DNA of 64,000 nucleotides from Alphaproteobacteria bacterium LSUCC0684. GTDB lineage: Bacteria; Pseudomonadota; Alphaproteobacteria; Puniceispirillales; UBA1172. Shown one piece after another: positions 37,185 to 45,902 of the stretch (position 1 is the stretch's first letter; every line of letters starts with the position of its first letter). The stretch covers positions 2,008,638 to 2,072,637 of the forward strand of contig CP166130.1 of the NCBI GenBank assembly GCA_041228335.1. The letters run 5' to 3'. Below the pieces are notes generated by a model. That model ran no database searches. It was not told where the DNA came from and worked only from the letters and a program-made list of their open reading frames with translations. A program made the position numbers and the translations under genes.

Positions 37185-38075
37185 CTAGCTCGAGCGTCCT
37201 ATTGGTGCGGTGTAATAGGGGAGTTTATCCCGCCGCGGCACATACGCACCACTGGCCACCACCTGATCCAGATGATCGGCGATCTGGTCCAGCCGGGCAA
37301 ACCAGACATGTTTTGAGTTTAGCGTCTCTTCCAGCCAGGCCTCGACCTGTTTCCAGCGGGCCAGCCTGCCGGTGAGGAAAGGATGGAGGATGAGCATGAA
37401 AAAACCTCCGGCCTCATAGGCGGCCTCGAATTCCTCCCAGAAACCGGACAGGCCCACCGACGGCGCCTTGACCGGCATCATATATCCGATTTCGGCGTAA
37501 TGCGCGAAAGGCGGCCAGTCATCGCCCCCCCAATGTACCGGCATTTCCCAGAGCCCGCCATCTTTTGTCTCAAGCCGGTAGGGAATATCATCGGCCATCA
37601 TGGACGAATCATACCGGAAGCCATGTTCGATCAGAAGATCGACGACTTCCTGATTGATGTTATAGACCGGCGCCCGATATCCGGCCGGGGTGCCGCCGCA
37701 GTATTTATGATGCACCGCCAGCGCTTTCTCGAACCAGGCACGCTGGTCCGGTGCGTCAATCGGGTCTTCATGCAGATAGCCGTGATGGCCGATCTCATGC
37801 CCGCCCTCAAGAATGGCCTCAACGGCGTCAGGGTAGGTTTCAATGCACCAGCCGGGAATGAAGAAGGACTGCTTGATGCCCAGCCTCCGATAGGTTTCAA
37901 GAATCCGCGGCACGGCCACGGTCGGCCCGTAACGCCCCATGCTGATTGGATAGAGCCGATCGTTGGAATCATCGGGGCGGGTGATATGAATGAGGCTGTC
38001 CGCATCCATGTCAAAGGATATCACGCAGGCGCAGCGGGCGCCATTCGGCCAGGGTACAGGGTTGCTGATCATCAA
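37185..38075 (-). CDS. Polysaccharide-deacetylase-fold hydrolase (imidase/allantoinase-like)
   Basis: 296 residues, NodB-like fold. The metal site is formed by FDMDAD and GHEIGHHGYLHED, with YRAPVYNIN and a late HPFLTGR His. No signal peptide or lectin domain is present, unlike cell-wall deacetylases. This cytoplasmic subgroup includes PuuE allantoinases and cyclic imidases, which open cyclic amides. Its position between a nucleobase deaminase and the transporter suggests cleavage of a cyclic ureide. The exact substrate is unknown. Confidence 0.83.
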   Translation of the reverse strand: MMISNPVPWPNGARCACVISFDMDADSLIHITRPDDSNDRLYPISMGRYGPTVAVPRILETYRRLGIKQSFFIPGWCIETYPDAVEAILEGGHEIGHHGYLHEDPIDAPDQRAWFEKALAVHHKYCGGTPAGYRAPVYNINQEVVDLLIEHGFRYDSSMMADDIPYRLETKDGGLWEMPVHWGGDDWPPFAHYAEIGYMMPVKAPSVGLSGFWEEFEAAYEAGGFFMLILHPFLTGRLARWKQVEAWLEETLNSKHVWFARLDQIADHLDQVVASGAYVPRRDKLPYYTAPIGRSS

Positions 38076-38090
38076 AATCTCCTCATCTAC

Positions 38091-39179
38091 TTATCCGGCA
38101 CCAATATAATGGGCACGTTCCGATGCCCAAGAAACATAAACCTTGCCCATATGCTTTAAATCCATATCCGCAAGTTCACGTTCCTGGATCTGCACCTTGA
38201 ACTCGCTGCCGTCAGGGGCTTCGAGGAAAAGCGTCACCACCGAGCCGATGAATTCCTCGGAAATCAGCGAGCACTCAATGCTGTTGGCGGCTTTTGGCCG
38301 GGTTGCGGAAAGATGGACAAGATCAGCCGCGATGACGAAACTCCCCGCATCGCCCGGCGCGGGCTTCGGCCTATCCCCGAGATGAAGCGTAAACGTGCCG
38401 AGATCACCCTCAAGGGTCACCGTCTTGCCTTTGGCCGATTTCACCTTGCCGCTGATGATGTTGTTGCGGCCGACAAATTCAGCCACAAACCTGTTGGCCG
38501 GGGCACGATAGATATCCTTTGGCGCACCTATCTGCGCGATATGCCCCCGTGACATGATCACCACCCGGTCAGCCATGGCAAAGGCTTCGGACTGGGAATG
38601 GGTCACATAGACAAAGGTGATCCCCAATTCACGCTGCAGGCGGGTGAGCATCGACTGCATCCGAATGACAAGATTGGCATCGAGCGCTGAAAGAGGTTCA
38701 TCCAGAAGAAGGATTTTCGGTTCCGTCACCAGCGAACGGGCCAGGGCAACACGCTGTTTCTGGCCGCCCGAAAGACTGCTGATGTCACGTTCGGCAAATT
38801 CACCGATTTCAAGCCGGTCAAGCCATTCAAGAGCCTTGCGTCGCCGCGTCGCCGCATCCACCCCGCGCATCTGAAGCCCGAACTCGACATTCTCCCGGGC
38901 GTTCAGGAAAGGAAACAGCGCCAGCGACTGCCAGACCATCGGGGTATCACGCTCATGCGGCGGCACCGTGTTCATGACCCGGCCCTGCATCCGGATCTCT
39001 CCTTCCGACGGTGCCTCAAGCCCTGCGAGCATCCGCAGGGTTGTCGTCTTGCCGCAGCCCGACGGCCCCATGATGGCGATGAACTCACCTTCATCAATGG
39101 TGAAATTCATGGTTTCCACGGCGGTGAAATCACCGAATCTCTTGACCACCGAATCAAATTCTACCAATGCATCAGCCAT
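38091..39179 (-). CDS. ABC transporter ATPase, spermidine/putrescine (PotA) type
   Basis: 362 residues. Walker A GPSGCGKTT, signature LSGGQKQRVALARSL, Walker B LLLDEPLSALDAN, then a C-terminal TOBE domain (GRNNIISGKVKSAKGKTV). It powers the importer formed with the two permeases and the binding protein upstream. It overlaps the PotC-like gene by eight bases and is followed 15 bases later by the deacetylase-fold gene. Although of the polyamine class, the context suggests a nucleobase, nucleoside or ureide substrate. Confidence 0.92.
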   Translation of the reverse strand: MADALVEFDSVVKRFGDFTAVETMNFTIDEGEFIAIMGPSGCGKTTTLRMLAGLEAPSEGEIRMQGRVMNTVPPHERDTPMVWQSLALFPFLNARENVEFGLQMRGVDAATRRRKALEWLDRLEIGEFAERDISSLSGGQKQRVALARSLVTEPKILLLDEPLSALDANLVIRMQSMLTRLQRELGITFVYVTHSQSEAFAMADRVVIMSRGHIAQIGAPKDIYRAPANRFVAEFVGRNNIISGKVKSAKGKTVTLEGDLGTFTLHLGDRPKPAPGDAGSFVIAADLVHLSATRPKAANSIECSLISEEFIGSVVTLFLEAPDGSEFKVQIQERELADMDLKHMGKVYVSWASERAHYIGAG

Positions 39180-39978
39180 GATTTCCCTTTTCTTTCTTTT
39201 GCCGTGTCATCAGCACCACCTGGGCGATGATGACCAGCGTCATGGAGGTCAGGAAGACAAAACTTCCGATGGCGTTGACCTGCGGATCAATATTGCCGGT
39301 CACGATTTCAAGAATGATAACCGGTATCGTCTTGTTGAGGCCTGAGATGAACCAGGCAATGGCAAATTCATCAAAGGATACAGCCGCCGTCAGACAGAAG
39401 GATGAGATAATGGCAGGACGGCAGAAGGGGATGATCACCCGCCTCAGCGCCCGCCACTGATCTGCCCCGAGATTCCAGGCCGCCGCCTCGAGACTTGGAT
39501 CCATCTGGCTCAACCGCAGACGGATGATGGCCATGGCAAAAGGTGCCGTCAGCACGGTATGGGCAATGATGATCGACACGACCTGCCCCGAAAGACCGAT
39601 CTTGGCAAACCATGCCAGCATGGCCAGCGCCATGATGATCAGCGGTATAGTCGGCGGCAAGAGGATCAACGCCAGATAAAGCGGCTTGAGCTTGAACCGG
39701 TAGCGATAATCCGTATAGGCGGTGGTAAAGCCGAGAAAGGTTGCAAGAAAGGCAACCGAGAGCGACACAAGCAGGCTTGTTCTGGCCGCTTCCCAGACAT
39801 CGGGGTCCTGCCAGATTGTCTCATACCATTTCAGCGTGAAACTGCCGAGCGGAATGGTCGGGAACCGGTCCGAATTAAAGGAAAAAATGATGCTGAAGAC
39901 AATCGGCGCGAAGATGAAAACAAAGACAAGCCCGAGATAGCCGAACAGAAACCCTTTGAGCAGACGGTCACTTTTCAT
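39172..39978 (-). CDS. ABC transporter permease, PotC type
   Basis: 268 residues, six predicted transmembrane spans (first: FLFGYLGLVFVFIFAPIVFS) and the cytoplasmic coupling EAA motif EAAAWNLGADQWRALRRVIIP. The start at 39978 is fixed by an ATGA overlap with the PotB-type gene; a frame extending further upstream is low-complexity glycine and not credible. Confidence 0.92.
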   Translation of the reverse strand: MKSDRLLKGFLFGYLGLVFVFIFAPIVFSIIFSFNSDRFPTIPLGSFTLKWYETIWQDPDVWEAARTSLLVSLSVAFLATFLGFTTAYTDYRYRFKLKPLYLALILLPPTIPLIIMALAMLAWFAKIGLSGQVVSIIIAHTVLTAPFAMAIIRLRLSQMDPSLEAAAWNLGADQWRALRRVIIPFCRPAIISSFCLTAAVSFDEFAIAWFISGLNKTIPVIILEIVTGNIDPQVNAIGSFVFLTSMTLVIIAQVVLMTRQKKEKGNHG

Positions 39979-40877
39979 GAAACTCTCCGCCGGTAGGCCG
40001 CCGCAATCCCGGCAAATGCGACGATGAACAGCGTGACCATCATGACCACCGCCACCACCGCCGCCCGGGGCCATTGCTGGCCGGATTTGACCGTATCGAC
40101 AATCAGGATCGGCAGGGTTGGCGGCTTAGATCCGCCGAGATAATAGGGGCTCACGAAATCACCGAAAGACAGGATGAAACAGAACACCGCCGCGATGATG
40201 AGGCCCGTGCGCGCCAGCGGCAGCACGACACGGAAGATGGTGCGCCAAGGCCGGCAGCCGAGGTTATGCGCCGCCTCGACCAGCGACCGGTCAATATTGG
40301 CAAGCGAAAACGTCTGCAGGATGATGACCAGCGGCAGGGTCAGGGTCATGTAGCCGATGATGGTGCCGAATTTGGTATTCAGCATCACATAGGGCCCAAG
40401 CCCGATATAGCCCAGCACGGCATTGATGACACCACTTTCCGCCAGGATCACATACCAGGAAAATATCCGCACAAGATAACTGGTGAAAAAGGGGATGATC
40501 AACAGAAACACCGCCCAGCGGCGGGTGGTCTCCGACACCCGGAAAGCAAGAGTATAGGCGGCCGGAAAGGCAACCGTCATGACCACCAGCGTTGCCAGCG
40601 TCGCAAGACCAAGGGTCAGCGCGTAACTGTCCCAGAAATAGTCCCGGCTCATCATCTTGAGCCAGTTCTTCATCACGAAGGCTTCGGTCATGCGGTAGTT
40701 GCGCACGATGAAGAACGACATCGCCACCATGAAGATCAATGGCGCAATAAAGAAAAGGGCCTGCCATATCACGATCGGCAGACGCAGACTGTACTTGAAA
40801 AGAGACAGGCGCGCGAAAAGCCCCGAAGATCCGGCCTCCGTTATTCCTGTTTCCGATGATTTGCCTGAAACAGGCAT
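39975..40877 (-). CDS. ABC transporter permease, PotB type
   Basis: 300 residues. A 35-residue polar N-terminus is followed by six membrane spans (first: IWQALFFIAPLIFMVAMSFF) and the EAA loop EAAHNLGCRPWRTIFRVVLP. Coupled to the PotC-type gene by a four-base overlap. An 89-base gap separates it from the binding-protein gene, where I see no clear terminator. Confidence 0.92.
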   Translation of the reverse strand: MPVSGKSSETGITEAGSSGLFARLSLFKYSLRLPIVIWQALFFIAPLIFMVAMSFFIVRNYRMTEAFVMKNWLKMMSRDYFWDSYALTLGLATLATLVVMTVAFPAAYTLAFRVSETTRRWAVFLLIIPFFTSYLVRIFSWYVILAESGVINAVLGYIGLGPYVMLNTKFGTIIGYMTLTLPLVIILQTFSLANIDRSLVEAAHNLGCRPWRTIFRVVLPLARTGLIIAAVFCFILSFGDFVSPYYLGGSKPPTLPILIVDTVKSGQQWPRAAVVAVVMMVTLFIVAFAGIAAAYRRRVS

Positions 40878-40966
40878 ATTTCACCACTATCCTGGAATGG
40901 CTGATCTGATATCAGGTCCACAGGACAGGGATTGCTCCCTGCCCTGTATCGCAGTATCGATATCGA

Positions 40967-42103
40967 TCATGCGTTCTTGTATTCGGACCAGAAATCGTTC
41001 CAGTCTTCCAGCGACTGCTGAACAGGAATGTTCCGGTAATGGATACGGCCTTCCTTGACCAGGGTAATCGGATCATTGGACATGCCATCGATCTGGCCTG
41101 TCCGTTCGGCTTCCTTCCGGTCAACCTCGATCAGCTTGGCGCGACCGGATTTGGTGATCGCGAAACCGGGATAGGCGGCCATCTGCGCCGATTTCACCTG
41201 ACCTTCCGGAGACAGCATGTACTGGATGAACTTCTTCACGATATCAGCTTTCTCGGAGCCTTTGCCGATACAGTAGGATTCCGTCCACTGGATGCCGCCT
41301 TCTTTCGGCACCACGGAACCAACCGGCGCACCGTCCTTTTCCAGCACCCCGGTGATCCAGTCACCGATACCGCACATCGCCAGCATCTCGCCGTTCTTCA
41401 GCGAGTTGAATGTCCCGCCGTAATCGAAATACCCGCCAACCTGCGGCCGAAGCGACAGGGTGGTGTCCTGAACCTTGTCCCACTGGCTGTCGGAAAGATC
41501 CCAGAGACCGGCGCCATTGCCGTTGTAAAGGCTCATCATGCCGAGACTTGGAAGATGCCAGTCGAAATGGCCGACCTTGCCCTTGACTTCCGGCTTCCAG
41601 AAGCAGGAATAGCTCATCGCTTCCTCGGCGGTGATGGCGTTCTTGTTATACGACACCCCGAGATGTCCGAAGCGGACCATCATCGAAAAGAGTTTGCCGT
41701 CCTTCCAGTGCCCCGGGAATTTCGTGAAATCCTCATAGAGCATATCGTCAAAAGGATAATCCGCAGCATTGAGCTCTTCGATATATCCCGCCGCGTTGAG
41801 CTGCTGGACAAATTCACCATCGGAAAGAATGACATCATAGGTACCGGGAGGAGACTGGGCGATCAGGCCGAGCATGTTATCGCCGCCAGCATAATATTTC
41901 GGCTTGAACTTGACGTTGTTCGCCGCTTCGAATTCGCTGACGATATCCGGCTCGCCATGGCCGTACCAGGCCAGCATGTTGATCTCAACCGGTGCGGCCC
42001 ATGCGCGTGAGATAAACGGCGTTGAAAGTGCAGTTGCCCCGCCATAAGCCAGTACCTGCCGCCGTGATGGCGTATGCGTCAGAATTGAACTTTTGTTCTT
42101 CAT
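40967..42103 (-). CDS. ABC transporter substrate-binding protein, PotD type, Tat-like signal
   Basis: 378 residues. The N-terminus SRRQVLAYGGATALSTPFISRAWA is a twin-arginine-type signal with cleavage after AWA. The mature part is a PotD-like type II fold (NMLAWYGHGEPDIVSEFEAANNV). The start at 42103 is placed by a GGAGG site nine bases upstream. It is the first gene of the long minus-strand run leading to upp. Ligand residues cannot be assigned from sequence alone. Confidence 0.9.
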   Translation of the reverse strand: MKNKSSILTHTPSRRQVLAYGGATALSTPFISRAWAAPVEINMLAWYGHGEPDIVSEFEAANNVKFKPKYYAGGDNMLGLIAQSPPGTYDVILSDGEFVQQLNAAGYIEELNAADYPFDDMLYEDFTKFPGHWKDGKLFSMMVRFGHLGVSYNKNAITAEEAMSYSCFWKPEVKGKVGHFDWHLPSLGMMSLYNGNGAGLWDLSDSQWDKVQDTTLSLRPQVGGYFDYGGTFNSLKNGEMLAMCGIGDWITGVLEKDGAPVGSVVPKEGGIQWTESYCIGKGSEKADIVKKFIQYMLSPEGQVKSAQMAAYPGFAITKSGRAKLIEVDRKEAERTGQIDGMSNDPITLVKEGRIHYRNIPVQQSLEDWNDFWSEYKNA

Positions 42104-42291
42104 GCCAGAAATCCTCCAAATATTCTTGTTATGCAAACCAAGTTTTCACCAATTCGGTCAGATTTGCAAAAACATTCATCCTGTGGTTAGCATCAGGCAG
42201 GAGAATCTATCCATTAGGGTCAGGGCTTCTGTATCAGATCACCTGGGCCAGGTCCGGCCAGATATCGAGGGAAAAGGCGCCGCAAAATAAG

Positions 42292-43035
42292 ATGAACAGG
42301 TTTGAATTCCATCATTTATTTAACACAAAAGGTCCGGTCATCCTGCCGGTCATTCATGTCATTGACCGCGGCCAGACCGCAGCCAATATCGACAAGCTTG
42401 TCCATGCCGGGATCAGCGGATGTTTTCTGATAAATCATGATTTCGATGTGGCAACCTTCCTGCCCATCATCCGTTCGATTCGTTCCCGCTATCCGGATTT
42501 CTGGATCGGGATCAATTTTCTGGCGGTCACCGGCCTTGAGGCATTTCCTGTACTGGCCTTGCTTGAACGTGACGGGTTCAGGATCGATGCCTATTGGGGA
42601 GACGATGCCCGCATCGACGAAAGAACAGATGATCAGCCCGAAGCAGAAGCCATCAGTAAGACACGGGTTGAATCCGGCTGGAAAGGGCTTTATTTCGGCG
42701 GCACCGCATTCAAGAAGCAGCGTCCGGTCAACCCCGATGATTACGCAACTTCCGCCCACATCGCCGGCGGTTACATGGATGTGGTGACCACCTCGGGCAT
42801 TGCGACCGGCAACGCCGCCGAAATCAGCAAAATCGCGACCTTCCGTTCGGCCTTGCCGGATACACCGATCGCGCTTGCCTCCGGCATTACTCCAGAAAAC
42901 GCCGAAGATTATCGAATGGTTGATTGTTTCATGGTTGCGACCGGCATCAATATTGACAATGATTTTTACAATATTGACCCGGCGAAACTGCACCAGCTTA
43001 TGTTGCGCTGCCAGGAAATGGAGGATCAGATATGA
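42292..43035 (+). CDS. BtpA/SgcQ-family TIM-barrel protein
   Basis: 247 residues of the BtpA family (VILPVIHVIDRG near the N-terminus, YWGDDARIDE, SGWKGLYFGGTAFK, VTTSGIATGNAAEISK, ASGITPENAEDY). Named members include BtpA, linked to photosystem I stability, and SgcQ, a putative nucleosidase; the reaction is unknown. It is divergent from the importer operon, 188 bases from its first gene, and overlaps the phosphoribosyltransferase gene by ATGA. Together they may handle a ribosylated base, which is inference. Confidence 0.83.
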   Translation: MNRFEFHHLFNTKGPVILPVIHVIDRGQTAANIDKLVHAGISGCFLINHDFDVATFLPIIRSIRSRYPDFWIGINFLAVTGLEAFPVLALLERDGFRIDAYWGDDARIDERTDDQPEAEAISKTRVESGWKGLYFGGTAFKKQRPVNPDDYATSAHIAGGYMDVVTTSGIATGNAAEISKIATFRSALPDTPIALASGITPENAEDYRMVDCFMVATGINIDNDFYNIDPAKLHQLMLRCQEMEDQI

Positions 43036-43673
43036 CCGAAACCACCATCACGAAAGATAACGGGGCACGAAAAGACCGCTGGTATCTTCGTATCATGTCA
43101 CCGAATACAAAAGGCGAAAAATTTGCCTGGCTTGATCCAACCTCCATCTATATCAACGGCGAGGCGTTTCATGATCTGCTTGATGACCTCATGGCCGATC
43201 TCGGCGAGGTGAAATGTGATGTGGTGGGCGGGCTTGATGCCATGGGATTTGTCCTTGGCTCGGCACTGGCAACACGTCTTGGCGTCGGCTTTCTGCCGAT
43301 CCGGAAAGCAGGCAAACTCTGCGTTGATACCGACAGCGTCAGTTTCTCGAACTATTCCGGCCGCACCCAGGATATGGAAATCCGCAAACCTGCCTTTGCT
43401 GAAGGCACCCGTGTTCTTCTGGTGGATCAGTGGATCGAAACAGGCGGCACCATGGACGGCGCCATCCGCCTGATTGAAAAACAGGGCGGCAAGGTTGCAG
43501 GGCTCGTTGCCATCGCCATGGAAGGCAACGCCCAGACCGCCGGATACCGAACCCGCTTTCCCTGCATCACCGCGGTTCAGCCTGGCACGGACCTGCAGGA
43601 GCAGTGCAACCGCCAGAATCTTGAAAGTTTTGCTGAATACAAACCTGAAATGGCCTTTCCCCGCTTGCGCTAG
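43032..43673 (+). CDS. Phosphoribosyltransferase (APRT/OPRT-like)
   Basis: 213 residues. The PRPP-binding motif VLLVDQWIETGGTMDGAI is clear, and GGLDAMGFVLGSALATRLGVGF matches the type I PRTase substrate hood region. The 40-residue N-terminal part (DRWYLRIMSPNTKGEKFAW) is unusual for APRT. It may convert a base taken up by the neighbouring importer to a nucleotide. Coupled to the BtpA-like gene; converges with the hydroxypyruvate-isomerase-like gene. Confidence 0.82.
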   Translation: MTETTITKDNGARKDRWYLRIMSPNTKGEKFAWLDPTSIYINGEAFHDLLDDLMADLGEVKCDVVGGLDAMGFVLGSALATRLGVGFLPIRKAGKLCVDTDSVSFSNYSGRTQDMEIRKPAFAEGTRVLLVDQWIETGGTMDGAIRLIEKQGGKVAGLVAIAMEGNAQTAGYRTRFPCITAVQPGTDLQEQCNRQNLESFAEYKPEMAFPRLR

Positions 43674-43722
43674 GGCGGTGGCTTGCGGCATCGGCTTCGC
43701 TGAAAGGGCTGCGGCGCAAGGT

Positions 43723-44505
43723 TCAGGATGACCGCGCCTTTCTGAACGCGTCCAGCCAGTCAAGACTGGCATCCGTATCGCCGCCATCGGGATGATATTC
43801 AGCCCCCAGCGGGGCCGTATACCCCAGTCCTTCCAGATGACGGAACAGGGCCGGATAATCAATATCTCCCCTGTCCGGGTGGCCTCGATCCGGCACGCCC
43901 GCGAACTGGATATGGCCAATCCGGTGCCAGTATTTTTTCAGCAACGGCTCAAGCTCACCTTCCATCAGCGCAAGATGGTAGCAGTCAAACATCAGTTTGA
44001 GATTGGGCGCACCCACGGCAGAGATCACCCGCTCGGCGCGCGCTGTCCCATCAAGAAAATATCCCGGCACATCCCGGGGGTTGAGCGGCTCGATCAGCAC
44101 GGTCAATCCCGCCCCGGCCGCAAGACGTGCCGCATGGTCAAGGTTTTTGCAAAACACCTCCTCAGCATCATCGCCGGCGGCACAGCCCGCCATGACATGC
44201 ACCACTTCGGCGCCGATTGCCTCGGCGTATCTCACCGCCTCTTCGATAGCGGCACATGCCTCGACTTCCCGGCCAGGGAGGGCAGCAAGCCCGAACTCCC
44301 CAGCATCACGATTGCCGGCCGAGGTATTGATCCCGATCATAAAAAGGCCGGTATCGGCCAGCGCCGCCGCAACCTCGCGTGCAGGGGTTGCGTAAGGCCA
44401 GTGGCACTCCACCGCATCAAATCCGGCCCGCGCCGCCTGATGGATGGCAACGGGAAGATCCAGCTCACGCCAGAGCAACCCCAGATTTGCTGAAAACCGC
44501 GTCAC
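43723..44505 (-). CDS. Hydroxypyruvate-isomerase-like TIM-barrel protein
   Basis: 260 residues, xylose-isomerase-like AP endonuclease fold. Seen: FSANLGLLWRELDLPVAI, VECHWPYATPA, INTSAGNRDAGEFGLAALPG, metal-site IEPLNPRDVPGYFL, MFDCYHLALMEG, HIQFAGVPDRGHPDRGDIDY and GAEYHPDG. This matches Hyi/OtnI-type isomerases that interconvert hydroxypyruvate and tartronate semialdehyde or related ketoacids. I chose the GTG at 44505 because the fold starts there and purine-rich sequence precedes it; a frame to 44571 adds non-family residues. Confidence 0.85.
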   Translation of the reverse strand: MTRFSANLGLLWRELDLPVAIHQAARAGFDAVECHWPYATPAREVAAALADTGLFMIGINTSAGNRDAGEFGLAALPGREVEACAAIEEAVRYAEAIGAEVVHVMAGCAAGDDAEEVFCKNLDHAARLAAGAGLTVLIEPLNPRDVPGYFLDGTARAERVISAVGAPNLKLMFDCYHLALMEGELEPLLKKYWHRIGHIQFAGVPDRGHPDRGDIDYPALFRHLEGLGYTAPLGAEYHPDGGDTDASLDWLDAFRKARSS

Positions 44506-44604
44506 GCCCCCAACACCCTCCTGATCCTGCAACCATCCCGCGCCCGCCGCATCCCGGCGCGGACATATCACGTCCTTTTACCAAAAGGATTATAGCAGAT
44601 CAGG

Positions 44605-44985
44605 TCAAGACCAGGAATGCAGACCGATGGAATTGCCTTCACTGTCGCCGATGATGGCGATAAAGCCATATTCCCCGATGGACTGCTTTTCAACAAAGAC
44701 CATGGCACCCTGCCCCCGTGCCCAGTCCACCGCAAGGCCACATTCCTCAACCGAAAAATAGACAAGATTCCCGTCGGTGCTGGGCTGGCGCATCGGATGG
44801 TGGATGAGGGCACCTGTAGCCCCGGCCGCCCCCATTTCAGCAGGAAACATGCGCATTTCCATCTCGCCGCCTGACATTGGCGACGGCGACATTTCAACCC
44901 CGAGCAGACCTTCGTAAAAATCCTGCGCCCGGTCAATGTCATGGACATAGATCTCAAACCAGTTCACCGGATTATGCGTGCTCAT
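44605..44985 (-). CDS. VOC-family (glyoxalase/bleomycin resistance fold) protein
   Basis: 126 residues, single vicinal-oxygen-chelate unit: NWFEIYVHDIDRAQDFYEGLLG at the start and FIAIIGDSEGNSIGLHS at the end. The typical metal triad is incomplete by eye (a Glu-containing FEIYV but no obvious His), so it may be non-catalytic. GGGGGA ribosome site before the ATG at 44985. Unlinked function; it follows the hyi-like gene on the same strand after 99 bases. Confidence 0.85.
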   Translation of the reverse strand: MSTHNPVNWFEIYVHDIDRAQDFYEGLLGVEMSPSPMSGGEMEMRMFPAEMGAAGATGALIHHPMRQPSTDGNLVYFSVEECGLAVDWARGQGAMVFVEKQSIGEYGFIAIIGDSEGNSIGLHSWS

Positions 44986-45106
44986 CTTTCTCCCCCTTTC
45001 CAGCTTTCATGCCTGAAAGAAAAGGTGCAGTTTCTTCAGTCTAGAGAAATACGCAACGCCGCGAAATCTTATGAAGCGCATCTAATATAGGCGCCAGGAA
45101 GGCACA

Positions 45107-45514
45107 TCACCCAAGGGCTTTCATCCCGCTGATATGCAGGTTGAGGGCACGGGTGGAAAAGAAGATCTCCGCCATGAAGAGCAGCATCGCGAGCGTCAGC
45201 GTCGCCGCCGATCCGGAATAGGTGAACAATCCCTTCATCTCCGCCCCATGGGCAAAGAGAAGCACCGAAACAAGGTTGAGCACAAAGGAAACGGCGGCAA
45301 AGAACTGGCTGTATTTCACCAGCTCGATCCGGAGTCTGAGGGATTTGAGCTCCGCCGTCAGCACGTCGGCCGGGCCCGTGGCAGGCGACGCGCCCATGAT
45401 CTGTGTATGAAGCGCCCGTATAAGCCCGGCAACCGAAGTGTACCGCGCACCAATCGCCACCATGGCAAGTGGAATGGCCGGGAACAGAACCCCGGAAATA
45501 TACAAGAGCTCCAT
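45107..45514 (-). CDS. DUF2721 membrane protein
   Basis: 135 residues with three hydrophobic spans (ISGVLFPAIPLAMVAIGARY, SQFFAAVSFVLNLVSVLLFA, ATLTLAMLLFMAEIFFSTRAL) and a charged loop LKSLRLRIELVKY between spans one and two, the typical DUF2721 layout. The start at 45514 follows GGAG; a far longer upstream frame has no membrane or family character. Function unknown. Confidence 0.75.
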   Translation of the reverse strand: MELLYISGVLFPAIPLAMVAIGARYTSVAGLIRALHTQIMGASPATGPADVLTAELKSLRLRIELVKYSQFFAAVSFVLNLVSVLLFAHGAEMKGLFTYSGSAATLTLAMLLFMAEIFFSTRALNLHISGMKALG

Positions 45515-45902
45515 AATCTCCAGCTCCGTGATGTGAGGTTGGTGGCCGTCTTTGGGGCGCGGCCTTTCCCTTCCGTTGAGGCGAGAACAATTTTGTTTTA
45601 TCCAGTAAATGCGAAAACAAATACTGCTTATTTTACGGCAGGGTGATGCGTTTTTTGCACAACCCAGATTTTTCCGCCTGATCACATTTCCTGCGCTGAG
45701 CGCTCTTCCGGTGCATCTGTTTTTATGGTAAATCAAGTTTTGATCGATGGCGTCGATCATTGGCCTCTGGATGCACCACACTTTTGGATGCATCCCTAAC
45801 ATGGCCAGTTACAGCAATATGTAACACATCCTGTACGCCCGGATGAAAACCCCGGGCGTTTGTCTTTTTCGTAAAGCCCGGGCTTCAGGAAAGGACAAGA
45901 CG
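45515..45902. other. Divergent intergenic region between DUF2721 gene and creatinase
   Basis: 388 bases without a supported gene. It holds the promoter regions for both neighbours and short inverted repeats, including GATCGA/TCGATC near 45740-45757 and repeated TGGATGCA at 45770 and 45785, that could bind a regulator of the creatinase gene. No regulator gene is adjacent. Confidence 0.4.

Noticed and set aside
42130-42170. Second RutR site between the importer and BtpA-like genes
   Set aside because: TTCACCA and CGGTCAG resemble the half-sites, but spacing and several bases deviate from the palindrome, so it is not called.
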